Shown piece by piece: positions 53,025 to 60,566 of a stretch of DNA of 64,000 nucleotides. The position numbers and the translations under genes were made by a program. Source of the stretch: Actinobacillus genomosp. 1. Lineage in GTDB: Bacteria; Pseudomonadota; Gammaproteobacteria; Enterobacterales; Pasteurellaceae. Position 1 is the first letter of the stretch, and each line of letters starts with the position of its first letter. The DNA lies in contig NZ_CP103834.1 of NCBI RefSeq assembly GCF_029774175.1, positions 2,287,001 through 2,351,000 on the forward strand, in the 5' to 3' direction. The notes under the pieces were generated by a model. That model saw nothing but the letters and a program-made list of their open reading frames with translations. It ran no database searches and was not told the origin of the DNA.

Positions 53025-54311
53025 ATGCAAACCCTAATTTGGAAAAACTTAACCGAACAACAACGCCAAGCGGCACTTACTCGCCCTGCGATTAGCTCTG
53101 CGTTCAATATTCAACAGGCGGTCGATTCTATTCGTGAAAACGTATTGGCAAATGGTGACAAGGCGTTACTTGAGCTTTCTGAAAAATTCGACAAAGTGAA
53201 ATTAGATAGCCTTGTCGTTTCAAAAGCACAGCTCCAAGCGGCAAGTGATCGTTTATCGGACGAGCTAAAACAAGCGATCCAAAATGCCAAAGCGAATATC
53301 GAAAAATTTCATACCGCACAAATTCCACAGCCAGTGGATATAGAAACCCAAGCAGGCGTGCGTTGCCAAGTGGTAACTCGCCCGATTAACCGAGTTGGCT
53401 TGTATATTCCGGGCGGTTCTGCACCGCTATTTTCGACTGTATTAATGTTAGCGATTCCGGCAAAAATCGCCGGTTGTAAAAAAGTGGTACTTTGCTCACC
53501 TCCGCCGATTGCCGATGCGATTTTATATGCAGCGGATCTCTGTGGCGTAGAAACTATTTACCAAGTGGGAGGCGCACAAGCGATTGTGGCAATGGCGTAT
53601 GGTACGGAAACGGTGGCGAAAGTGGATAAAATTTTCGGGCCGGGTAATAGCTTTGTAACCGAAGCGAAACGCCAAGTGTCGCAAAGCGTAAACGGTGCAG
53701 CGATTGATATGCAGGCAGGCCCTTCGGAAGTGTTAGTGTTGGCGGATGAAAATGCTGATTCTGATTTTGTGGCAAGCGACCTACTTTCCCAAGCGGAACA
53801 CGGTGCAGATAGCCAAGTGATTTTGGTAACGCCAAGCGAAACCTTGGCAAAACAGACTGCACTTGCTATCGACCGCCAACTTGCAACATTACCGAGAAAA
53901 GAGACAGCTTGCAAAGCACTAGAACACAGCCGAATTTTCATCGCTGAAAGCCTTGAACAAGCGGTCGAAATCAGCAATGAATATGCACCGGAACACTTGG
54001 TTGTTCAAGTAGAAAACGCCCGCTCTTTGCTCGACCAACTCGATAACGCAGGTTCGATTTTCTTAGGCGCATATTCTCCTGAGAGTATGGGCGATTACGC
54101 CAGCGGTACCAACCACGTGCTACCGACCTACGGCTACACCCGTACTACATCAAGTCTAGGCTTGGCGGATTTCAGTAAACGAATGACCGTGCAAGAACTC
54201 ACGCCGCAAGGTTTCAAAGATTTGGCAAAAACGGTGGAAGTAATGGCAAGTGCGGAACAATTGGAAGCGCATAAACAGGCGGTTTCGATTCGGTTGGCGA
54301 AGATTGCCTAG
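53025..54311 (+). CDS. hisD: Histidinol dehydrogenase
   Basis: 428 residues, the family length. It oxidises histidinol to histidine in two NAD-dependent steps at a zinc site. Motifs: GLYIPGGSAPLFSTVLMLAIPAKIAGC, FGPGNSFVTEAKRQVS, DMQAGPSEVLVLAD, LLSQAEHGADSQVILV, and AYSPESMGDYASGTNHVLPT. Two in-frame ATGs lie upstream (53007, 53013). The first has GAGGAG at good distance, so six extra residues are possible; ATG 53025 after GGAGAACAA agrees better with relatives. Its stop codon lies inside a repeat hairpin. Confidence 0.95.
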   Translation: MQTLIWKNLTEQQRQAALTRPAISSAFNIQQAVDSIRENVLANGDKALLELSEKFDKVKLDSLVVSKAQLQAASDRLSDELKQAIQNAKANIEKFHTAQIPQPVDIETQAGVRCQVVTRPINRVGLYIPGGSAPLFSTVLMLAIPAKIAGCKKVVLCSPPPIADAILYAADLCGVETIYQVGGAQAIVAMAYGTETVAKVDKIFGPGNSFVTEAKRQVSQSVNGAAIDMQAGPSEVLVLADENADSDFVASDLLSQAEHGADSQVILVTPSETLAKQTALAIDRQLATLPRKETACKALEHSRIFIAESLEQAVEISNEYAPEHLVVQVENARSLLDQLDNAGSIFLGAYSPESMGDYASGTNHVLPTYGYTRTTSSLGLADFSKRMTVQELTPQGFKDLAKTVEVMASAEQLEAHKQAVSIRLAKIA

Positions 54312-54420
54312 GACGAGCCGTCCTAGGATCGATAATCCCAGCCCCGCTGGGGCTGAAAATTAGAAGATAAAGAGCCACAGAGTGGCTCGGATTAAGTAAC
54401 CCCATACGGCTCGTATGGGG
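54307..54420. repeat. Four-hairpin composite repeat, copy W1 (hisD-hisC gap)
   Basis: Terminal hairpins are CCTAGGAC/GTCCTAGG (54307-54327, overlapping the hisD stop) and CCCCATAC/GTATGGGG (54400-54420). Internal hairpins are CAGCCCC-gct-GGGGCTG (54339-54355) and GAGCCAC-aga-GTGGCTC (54372-54388). It ends 15 bp before hisC; the last arm abuts the ribosome site AGGAAGGA. Closely similar to copy W2. Confidence 0.9.
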
Positions 54421-54435
54421 AGGAAGGAACAAAAT

Positions 54436-55488
54436 ATGCAAATCTCACAACTCTCTCGAAAAAATGTGCAAGCTCTAACCCCTTACCAATCAGCACGCCG
54501 TTTGGGGGGCAATGGCGATGTGTGGCTGAATGCGAATGAATATCCAACTTCGCCAAGCTTTGATTTACTTAATCGCACTTTTAACCGCTATCCGGAAGCC
54601 CAGCCAGCCGCTGTGGTGAATGGTTACGCTCAATACGCAGGTGTAAAACCTGAAAATGTGATCGTTACCCGTGGTGGCGATGAAAGCATTGAGCTGATTA
54701 TCCGAGCATTCTGCGAGCCGAACGACAGCGTGCTTTACTGCCCACCGACTTACGGAATGTATAGCGTATCGGCGGAAACTTTCGGTGTTGCACTCAAAAC
54801 CGTGCCTTTAACCGCTGATTTTCAGCTTAATTTAGCTGAAATCGAACGCAATCTTGACGGCGTGAAAGTGGTGTTTGTGTGTAGTCCAAACAACCCGACC
54901 GGCACGCTCGTCAAGCGGTCAGATTTGCTCAAACTTTTGCAAATCACCGCAGGGCGAGCGATTGTAGTGGTGGACGAAGCCTATATCGAATTCTGCCCTG
55001 AAGCGACAATGGTTAGCGAATTAGCTAACTTCCCACATTTGGCGATTATCCGCACGCTTTCCAAAGCCTTTGCCTTAGCGGGCTTGCGTTGCGGTTTTAC
55101 CCTTGCTAATGAAGAATTAATCGGTGTTTTGCAAAAAGTAATCGCCCCCTATCCGCTCCCTGTGCCAGTTTCCGACATTGCAGCCCAAGCCTTAACTGAA
55201 AAGGGGGTAGCAGAGATGAAACAACGTGTGGCAAATGTGCTAGAAAACCGAGCATGGTTAATCGGACAGCTTAAAACTATCCCAAGTGTGGTAGAAATTT
55301 TTGATACCGAAGCTAACTATGTTCTCGTCAAATTCCAAGACGGACAAAAAGTGTTTAAAGCATTGTGGGAAAAGGGCATTATTTTGCGTGATCAACACAA
55401 AGCCTTGGGATTGCAGAATTGTATTCGGATCAGTATTGGTACAAGATATGAGTTAGATAGAGTGGTGGAGGGGATTCGCTTAGCTTGA
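54436..55488 (+). CDS. hisC: Histidinol-phosphate aminotransferase
   Basis: 350 residues, class II PLP aminotransferase. It converts imidazole acetol phosphate and glutamate to histidinol phosphate. Features: LGGNGDVWLNANEYP, FVCSPNNPTGTLV, VVDEAYIEFCPE, and the PLP lysine in IIRTLSKAFALAGLRCGF. The frame opens earlier inside the repeat; ATG 54436 is the start. Upstream and downstream gaps carry four-hairpin repeats. Confidence 0.96.
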   Translation: MQISQLSRKNVQALTPYQSARRLGGNGDVWLNANEYPTSPSFDLLNRTFNRYPEAQPAAVVNGYAQYAGVKPENVIVTRGGDESIELIIRAFCEPNDSVLYCPPTYGMYSVSAETFGVALKTVPLTADFQLNLAEIERNLDGVKVVFVCSPNNPTGTLVKRSDLLKLLQITAGRAIVVVDEAYIEFCPEATMVSELANFPHLAIIRTLSKAFALAGLRCGFTLANEELIGVLQKVIAPYPLPVPVSDIAAQALTEKGVAEMKQRVANVLENRAWLIGQLKTIPSVVEIFDTEANYVLVKFQDGQKVFKALWEKGIILRDQHKALGLQNCIRISIGTRYELDRVVEGIRLA

Positions 55489-55500
55489 GCCATATAGGTA

Positions 55501-55604
55501 CCACGCACTTACGTACGTGGTTATACATAGTGTCGCTACTCCGTAGCGATCTGGTATGATGCGGAGCATCATCACTATGCGTAACCTAGCACGTGAGTGC
55601 TAGG
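55501..55604. repeat. Four-hairpin composite repeat, copy X (hisC-RAYT gap)
   Basis: Terminal hairpins are CCACGCAC-ttac-GTACGTGG (55501-55520, one mismatch) and CCTAGCAC-gtga-GTGCTAGG (55585-55604). Internal hairpins are TCGCTAC-tcc-GTAGCGA (55533-55549) and ATGATGC-gga-GCATCAT (55556-55572). The internal pair is enclosed by CATAGTG (55526-55532) and CACTATG (55573-55579), and the two loops tcc and gga are complementary. It ends 13 bp before the transposase start codon. Confidence 0.9.
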
Positions 55605-55607
55605 AAA
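55573..55607 (+). repeat. Left copy of the 35-bp direct repeat bracketing the RAYT gene
   Basis: Starts CACTATGCGTAA and continues through the CCTAGCAC hairpin to GTGCTAGGAAA. It matches 56090-56124 with three differences. It is part of composite copy X. Confidence 0.85.
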
Positions 55608-55617
55608 GGGAGGAAAT

Positions 55618-56073
55618 ATGAGCTATACCAGAAACCTATACCACATTATTTTTCGTACAAAATATGGCGTACCGAGTATCGTAGAAGAAAATGAAGAATA
55701 TCTTTATCGCTACATTTGGGGCTTTGTGCAAGAACATCATTCGGTGCTTTATAGAGTGAATGGTATGCCAGATCATATTCATCTTTTGGTGGAACTGCAC
55801 CCTACGCTTTCCGTAGCGGAATTTGTGCAGAAATTGAAAACCACAACCCATAAATGGATTGATGAAAATAAGCATTTATTTCCTGAATTTTATGCGTGGT
55901 CGAGAGGATATTGCTCTTTGACCTATTGCGAACGAGATAAAGCAAAAATCATCAATTACATTAAAAATCAGAAAGAACACCATAAAACGCAAAATTTTGT
56001 TGATGAAACCAAATTCTTACTGACCGAAGCAGGTATTGAAATCAACGAAAAATTTTTTGAAAAAGATTTATAG
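55618..56073 (+). CDS. REP-associated tyrosine transposase (RAYT, IS200-like HUH nuclease)
   Basis: 151 residues, Y1 transposase fold. The HUH metal motif is in GMPDHIHLLVEL (His53, His55); the catalytic Tyr is Tyr114 in IINYIKNQKEHH; WSRGYCSLTYCERD is the typical segment between them. Such proteins nick single-stranded hairpin ends. RAYTs are single-copy domesticated relatives linked with REP hairpins in the same genome. Here it is bracketed by a 35-bp near-identical direct repeat made of the local hairpin element and sits in line with hisC and hisB. RBS GGGAGG precedes ATG 55618. Confidence 0.92.
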   Translation: MSYTRNLYHIIFRTKYGVPSIVEENEEYLYRYIWGFVQEHHSVLYRVNGMPDHIHLLVELHPTLSVAEFVQKLKTTTHKWIDENKHLFPEFYAWSRGYCSLTYCERDKAKIINYIKNQKEHHKTQNFVDETKFLLTEAGIEINEKFFEKDL

Positions 56074-56121
56074 TGATACAGAGTATCGCCACTATGCTTA
56101 GCCTAGCACGAGAGTGCTAGG
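56071..56121. repeat. Partial composite repeat (half copy) in the RAYT-hisB gap
   Basis: Hairpin GATAC-aga-GTATC (56075-56087) begins at the RAYT stop, then CACTATGC (56090-56097) and the terminal hairpin CCTAGCAC-gaga-GTGCTAGG (56102-56121). It corresponds to the right half of copy X; the left half is missing, as if the RAYT gene replaced it. It ends 16 bp before hisB. Confidence 0.85.
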
Positions 56122-56124
56122 AAA
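56090..56124 (+). repeat. Right copy of the 35-bp direct repeat bracketing the RAYT gene
   Basis: Starts CACTATGCTTAG and runs through the CCTAGCAC hairpin to GTGCTAGGAAA, with three differences from 55573-55607. Confidence 0.85.
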
Positions 56125-56137
56125 CAGGAGAACCAAT

Positions 56138-57220
56138 ATGCAACCAACCCTATTCATCGACCGTGACGGCACGTTAATTGACGAGCCGAAAACCGATTTC
56201 CAAATTGATAGCTTGGAGAAACTCAAACTGGAACGCAATGTGATTCCTGCGTTACTGAAATTAAAAGATCACTACCGTTTTGTGATGGTCAGCAATCAAG
56301 ACGGTTTGGGAACGGAGTCGTTTCCACAGGAAAATTTCGATAAACCGCACAATGCGATGTTGGAGATTTTTCGTTCGCAAGGCATTGAATTTGATGCGAT
56401 TTTGATTTGTCCGCATAAGCCAGAAGATAACTGCGATTGCCGTAAACCGAAGATCAAATTGCTGAAAAAATATATCGACAAAAAATTGTTCGATCCCGAT
56501 CGCAGTTTTGTGATCGGTGACCGTGCTACCGATGTGCAACTGGCGGAAAATCTCGGCATTCAGGCGTTGCAATATCACCCTGAAAAATTGGATTGGGATC
56601 TGATTGTGGAAAAATTATTGCCAAAAACGACCGCTTGTGAACGCTCACCACGCTATTCCGAAGTGGCTCGCACCACCAAAGAAACCGACATCAAAGTGCA
56701 AGTGTGGCTAGACGAAACAGGTGTAAACCAAATTAGCACAGGCGTGGGATTTTTCGACCATATGCTCGACCAAATCGCCACCCACGGCGGTTTTAGAATG
56801 AACGTGCAATGCAAAGGCGACTTGTGGATTGACGAACACCACACCGTTGAAGACACAGCTCTCGCACTCGGCACGGCATTAAAACAGGCGTTGGGCGACA
56901 AACGCGGCATTCAACGCTTCGGCTTTGTGCTACCAATGGACGAATGCAAAGCGGAATGCACAATGGATTTATCGGGTCGCCCATACTTCAAATTTAAAGC
57001 GAAATTCAAGCGTGACAAAGTGGGCGATTTCAGCACTGAAATGACCGAACATTTCTTCCAATCGATCGCCTACACCCTAATGGCAACGCTCCACCTGAAA
57101 ACCAAAGGCGACAACGACCACCACAAAATCGAAAGCCTATTCAAAGTGTTCGGCAGAACCCTAAGACAGTGCATAAAAGTGGAAGGGAATGAATTACCGA
57201 GTTCGAAGGGTGTATTGTAA
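56138..57220 (+). CDS. hisB: Bifunctional histidinol-phosphatase / imidazoleglycerol-phosphate dehydratase
   Basis: 360 residues. The N-terminal HAD phosphatase domain (about 1-165) has LFIDRDGTLIDEP and a zinc loop CPHKPEDNCDC; FVIGDRATDVQLAE is the HAD motif IV. The C-terminal dehydratase domain (about 170-360) has GVGFFDHMLDQIATHGGF, DEHHTVEDTALALG and FFQSIAYTLMATLHL. It performs steps 6 and 8 of histidine synthesis. The frame opens earlier inside the repeat; ATG 56138 after CAGGAGAA is the start. Confidence 0.97.
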   Translation: MQPTLFIDRDGTLIDEPKTDFQIDSLEKLKLERNVIPALLKLKDHYRFVMVSNQDGLGTESFPQENFDKPHNAMLEIFRSQGIEFDAILICPHKPEDNCDCRKPKIKLLKKYIDKKLFDPDRSFVIGDRATDVQLAENLGIQALQYHPEKLDWDLIVEKLLPKTTACERSPRYSEVARTTKETDIKVQVWLDETGVNQISTGVGFFDHMLDQIATHGGFRMNVQCKGDLWIDEHHTVEDTALALGTALKQALGDKRGIQRFGFVLPMDECKAECTMDLSGRPYFKFKAKFKRDKVGDFSTEMTEHFFQSIAYTLMATLHLKTKGDNDHHKIESLFKVFGRTLRQCIKVEGNELPSSKGVL

Positions 57221-57238
57221 AATAGCACAACATCGCTA

Positions 57239-57310
57239 GCGCGAGCGTCCCACTCGTGCCATAACATTAACGTGCTAGAGTTCGTACCGGCACAAGCGAG
57301 ACGCTCGCGC
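57239..57310. repeat. 22-bp imperfect inverted repeat downstream of hisB
   Basis: The left arm begins GCGCGAGCGTCCCACTCGTG and ends at 57260. The right arm (57289-57310) is its complement with about three mismatches and begins GGCACAAGCGAGACG. The 28-base loop contains AACGTGCTAGAG. It is GC-rich compared with neighbours and followed by uptake-signal-like GACCGCTTG at 57373. Too large for a typical terminator and without a T-run. Confidence 0.75.
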
Positions 57311-57381
57311 CAACAATAGAGAAAAAGTGCGGTCGGTTTTCAGTACATTTTTGCAAAGTTTTGGGGAAATTTGACCGCTTG

Positions 57382-57486
57382 CCTAGCACGCGCTGTGCTA
57401 GGCTACCTAATCCCAGCCCCGCTGGGGCTGACAACAAAGAGCCTCAGCGCGGCTCGGATTAACGACCCCATACGATTCGTGTGGGG
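57382..57486. repeat. Four-hairpin composite repeat, copy W2 (hisB-TIR gap)
   Basis: Terminal hairpins are CCTAGCAC-gcgct-GTGCTAGG (57382-57402) and CCCCATACG-att-CGTGTGGGG (57466-57486, one G-T pair). Internal hairpins are CAGCCCC-gct-GGGGCTG (57414-57430) and GAGCC/GGCTC (57439-57455). Spacers TAATCCCAG and CGGATTAA are shared with copy W1. It ends 21 bp before the TIR-like gene. Confidence 0.88.
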
Positions 57487-57507
57487 ATACTACTTAAGGA
57501 ATTCTTT

Positions 57508-58323
57508 ATGGATAGTAAATTAAAAATAATTGATTCTCTCTTAGCTGAAGCTAACTCATTTAATTTTACAAATTTTAGTTATACACGACATACGAAATAT
57601 GGAATTTATGGAGGACCTGATAAATCAGAATGGTTAGTATTCAAAACTAGAGTGCATAACATCATTTTAGATTCATTAGATGGTAATTCCGCAGCAGTTA
57701 AATTAGTAAATGAGGCTATCAATACTGAAACTTCGGGATATGGAGAGGAACAATTTTACTTTGTAAAAAATAGATTGGTTTTAGCCTTAGAACAATTAAA
57801 AATGGCTTTAGAACAAGATGTTTATGGAGAACTAAAAAAAGATAAAAGTATCGCTAGTTCGCCAGCTTTGTCTAATAAAGTTTTCATTGTGCATGGACAC
57901 GATGAAACTCTCAAATTAGATGTTGAAAATTTTGTTCATGAAATAGGTTTAGAACCAGTTGTATTACATAGGCAGACGAATGAAGGTCAAACAATTATTG
58001 AGAAATTCGAAAAAAACAGCGATGTAGGTTTTGCATTTATTTTATTAACCCCAGACGAAATTAGTTATACGATTGATCAGAAAGATAAAGCCGATAATGA
58101 TAGAAAAACGGAATTTAGAGCAAGACCAAATGTAATTTTTGAATTTGGATATTTTGTCGGGAAATTAGGACGAGGAAGAGTTTGTTGTCTTTTAAAAGGA
58201 AATACTCAGATACCTAGTGACGTTAGTGGTGTGGTATATCATAAAATTGAAAATAACCTTGAAGAAAAAGCCTATGCAATTATTAAAGAATTAAAAGCTG
58301 TAGGTTATCAAATAAAAATGTAG
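57508..58323 (+). CDS. TIR-like nucleotide-binding domain protein, probable defence effector, inserted in the his operon
   Basis: 271 residues, clearly AT-richer than the his genes. An N-terminal region (1-110) of unknown fold is followed by a TIR-like domain at about 124-271: KVFIVHGHDETLKLDVENF, FAFILLTPDE, then RARPNVIFEFGYFVGKLGRGRV with Glu212 as the likely catalytic residue. This is the TIR-like family of CBASS/Pycsar effectors (Cap12, PycTIR), which deplete NAD in phage defence. No cyclase or other defence gene is next to it. RBS AAGGA lies seven bases before ATG 57508. It ends only 10 bp before hisH, so it is transcribed with the operon. Confidence 0.85.
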   Translation: MDSKLKIIDSLLAEANSFNFTNFSYTRHTKYGIYGGPDKSEWLVFKTRVHNIILDSLDGNSAAVKLVNEAINTETSGYGEEQFYFVKNRLVLALEQLKMALEQDVYGELKKDKSIASSPALSNKVFIVHGHDETLKLDVENFVHEIGLEPVVLHRQTNEGQTIIEKFEKNSDVGFAFILLTPDEISYTIDQKDKADNDRKTEFRARPNVIFEFGYFVGKLGRGRVCCLLKGNTQIPSDVSGVVYHKIENNLEEKAYAIIKELKAVGYQIKM

Positions 58324-58333
58324 AGCAAAAATC

Positions 58334-58927
58334 ATGACCAACCTAATAATCATCAACACAGGCTGTGCAAACCTGTCATCTGTAAAATTTGCATTCGATC
58401 GCTTGGGGATTCAGGCGGAGATTAGTCGTGATTTAGACAAAATCAAATCGGCGGATAAGTTGCTATTGCCTGGTGTGGGGACTGCTGTGGCTGCGATGAA
58501 GATTTTGCAAGATCGTGATTTGATTGACACGATCCGCAACGCCACTCAGCCAATGCTTGGTATTTGTTTGGGTATGCAGTTAATGACCGAATTTTCAGCT
58601 GAAGGCAATGTGGGAACGCTTGGGCTTATGAATGGCAAAACCGAGTTAATCCCCAATACAGGTTTGCCGTTGCCACATATGGGCTGGAACAAGGTTCAGT
58701 ATCAAGCCGATCACCCATTATTTCACGGCATTGAGCAAAACAGTCATTTCTATTTTGTGCATAGCTATGCGGTGTTGCCGAATGAAAACACTATCGCCAC
58801 CGCTGATTATGGCGTGCCTTTCTCGGCTGCGATTGCGAGCAAAAACTTCTACGGCGTGCAGTTCCACCCCGAACGTTCAGGCAAAAATGGTGCACAGTTG
58901 CTGAAGAATTTTGTGGAGCTTATTTAG
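58334..58927 (+). CDS. hisH: Imidazole glycerol phosphate synthase, glutaminase subunit
   Basis: 197 residues, class I glutamine amidotransferase. The nucleophile is in MLGICLGMQLM, the His-Glu pair in VQFHPERSGKNG. It supplies ammonia to HisF. There is no strong ribosome site; the start lies 10 bp after the TIR-like gene stop (TAGAGCAAAAATC), so translation may depend on that gene. This is unlike the other his genes, which have purine-rich sites after a hairpin. Confidence 0.96.
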   Translation: MTNLIIINTGCANLSSVKFAFDRLGIQAEISRDLDKIKSADKLLLPGVGTAVAAMKILQDRDLIDTIRNATQPMLGICLGMQLMTEFSAEGNVGTLGLMNGKTELIPNTGLPLPHMGWNKVQYQADHPLFHGIEQNSHFYFVHSYAVLPNENTIATADYGVPFSAAIASKNFYGVQFHPERSGKNGAQLLKNFVELI

Positions 58928-58929
58928 TG

Positions 58930-59035
58930 CCTCATACTGCCGTATGAGGTTACACATAGTGCGGTTGCTCCGCAACCAATTTTGTTTGTCGCAGAGCGAC
59001 AATACAATTATTAACCTAGCACGGTTAGTGCTAGG
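58930..59035. repeat. Four-hairpin composite repeat, copy Y (hisH-hisA gap)
   Basis: Terminal hairpins are CCTCATAC-tgcc-GTATGAGG (58930-58949) and CCTAGCAC-ggtta-GTGCTAGG (59015-59035). Internal hairpins are GGTTGC-tcc-GCAACC (58963-58977) and TGTCGC-aga-GCGACA (58987-59001), preceded by ACATAGTG. The internal pair is the reverse complement of that in copy Z. It begins 2 bp after the hisH stop and ends 19 bp before hisA. Confidence 0.9.
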
Positions 59036-59054
59036 CATACAGGAAACAAACACA

Positions 59055-59804
59055 ATGAAAAAATCCATAATTATCCCCGCCCTTGATTTGATTGATGGCA
59101 AGGTAGTGCGGTTACATCAGGGCGATTATGCCAAGCAAACCACTTATTCCGACAATCCTATTGAGCAATTCGCCAGCTACCTTGCACAAGGAGCGGAGCA
59201 GTTGCATTTGGTGGATTTGACAGGGGCGAAAGATCCTGCGAAAAGACAGACCGCACTTATCGGCAAGATTATTGCGGAGACAAATTGCCAAATCCAAGTG
59301 GGCGGTGGTATTCGTACCGAGCAAGATGTGGCGGATTTATTGGCGGTGGGGGCGAATCGTGTGGTGATTGGCTCAACGGCAGTAAAAGATCGGGCAATGG
59401 TTAAGGGTTGGTTTGAAAAATATGGTGCGGAAAAATTTGTCTTGGCGTTAGACGTAAACATTGACGCAAGCGGTCAAAAAATTATTGCGATTAGCGGTTG
59501 GCAAGAGGCGAGTGGCGTGTCGCTCGAAGAGCTGATCGAAGATTATCAAGCGGTCGGATTGCAGCACGTTTTATGCACCGATATTTCCCGAGACGGCACG
59601 CTAGCTGGCTCGAACGTGGATCTTTACCGTGAAATCTGTGTCAAATACCCTGAAATTAATTTCCAATCGTCAGGCGGAATCGGTTCGCTTGACGATATCA
59701 AGGCGTTGAAAGGCACAGGCGTAGCGGGCGTAATCGTTGGGCGTGCGTTGTTAGAAGGTAAATTTAATGTGGCGGAGGCAATCGAATGTTGGCAAAACGG
59801 ATAA
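59055..59804 (+). CDS. hisA: ProFAR isomerase
   Basis: 249 residues, a beta-alpha barrel. It isomerises ProFAR to PRFAR. Catalytic Asp is in IIPALDLIDGKVVRLHQGDY and the second in CTDISRDGTLAGSN. Phosphate loops are QVGGGIRTEQDV and SSGGIGSLDDI. The frame extends upstream through the repeat; ATG 59055 after AGGAAACAAACAC is the start. It overlaps hisF by 19 bp. Confidence 0.96.
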   Translation: MKKSIIIPALDLIDGKVVRLHQGDYAKQTTYSDNPIEQFASYLAQGAEQLHLVDLTGAKDPAKRQTALIGKIIAETNCQIQVGGGIRTEQDVADLLAVGANRVVIGSTAVKDRAMVKGWFEKYGAEKFVLALDVNIDASGQKIIAISGWQEASGVSLEELIEDYQAVGLQHVLCTDISRDGTLAGSNVDLYREICVKYPEINFQSSGGIGSLDDIKALKGTGVAGVIVGRALLEGKFNVAEAIECWQNG

Positions 59805-60559
59805 TCCCTTGTTTGGACGTGCGTGATGGTCAGGTGGTCAAAGGCGTGCAGTTCCGCAACCACGAAATTATTGGCGATATTGTACCGCTTGCGAAACGCT
59901 ATGCGGAAGAAGGGGCGGACGAGTTAGTGTTTTACGACATTACCGCCTCATCGGACGGTCGCACGGTGGATAAAAGCTGGGTGGAGCGTGTGGCACAAGT
60001 GATCGATATTCCGTTTTGTGTGGCGGGTGGAATCAAAACCCTTGAAGATGCAGAAAAATTATTCGCTTTCGGAGCGGATAAAATTTCGATAAATTCGCCC
60101 GCACTTGCCGATCCGAATTTGATTACCGCATTGGCGGATCGCTTTGGCGTGCAAGCGGTGGTGGTGGGTATTGATAGTTGGTTTGAAAAAGAAACCGGCA
60201 AATATTGGGTTAATCAATATACCGGCGATGAAAAACGTACTCGCCAAACCAACTGGCAACTGCTCGACTGGGTGCAAGAAGTGCAAAAACGTGGAGCAGG
60301 CGAAGTCGTGTTAAATATGATGAACCAAGACGGTGTGCGTAATGGCTATGATTTGGTGCAACTGAAAAAAGTGCGTGATGTGTGCAACGTGCCGTTAATC
60401 GCTTCAGGCGGTGCAGGCGAAATGGTGCATTTCCGAGATGCGTTTGTAGAGGCGAATGTGGACGGAGCTTTGGCTGCAAGCGTATTCCATAAGCGGATTA
60501 TTGAGATTGGTGAGTTGAAGGAATATCTTGCGAAAGCAGGTGTGGAGATTCGGAGATGA
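59786..60559 (+). CDS. hisF: Imidazole glycerol phosphate synthase, cyclase subunit
   Basis: 257 residues, beta-alpha barrel. With HisH it forms IGP and AICAR from PRFAR. Catalytic Asp residues lie in RIIPCLDVRDGQVVKGVQF and NMMNQDGVRNGYD; phosphate loops are VAGGIKTLED and ASGGAGEM. Its start is inside the 3' end of hisA, so the two are probably coupled. Confidence 0.97.
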   Translation: MLAKRIIPCLDVRDGQVVKGVQFRNHEIIGDIVPLAKRYAEEGADELVFYDITASSDGRTVDKSWVERVAQVIDIPFCVAGGIKTLEDAEKLFAFGADKISINSPALADPNLITALADRFGVQAVVVGIDSWFEKETGKYWVNQYTGDEKRTRQTNWQLLDWVQEVQKRGAGEVVLNMMNQDGVRNGYDLVQLKKVRDVCNVPLIASGGAGEMVHFRDAFVEANVDGALAASVFHKRIIEIGELKEYLAKAGVEIRR

Positions 60560-60566
60560 TTGGATT

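Noticed and set aside
53554..53977. Antisense frames of 102 and 139 codons within hisD
   Set aside because: They mirror the codon pattern of hisD and have no recognisable product.
57508..58323. Complete CBASS or Pycsar operon
   Set aside because: Neighbouring genes are all histidine genes and a RAYT; no nucleotide cyclase is present.
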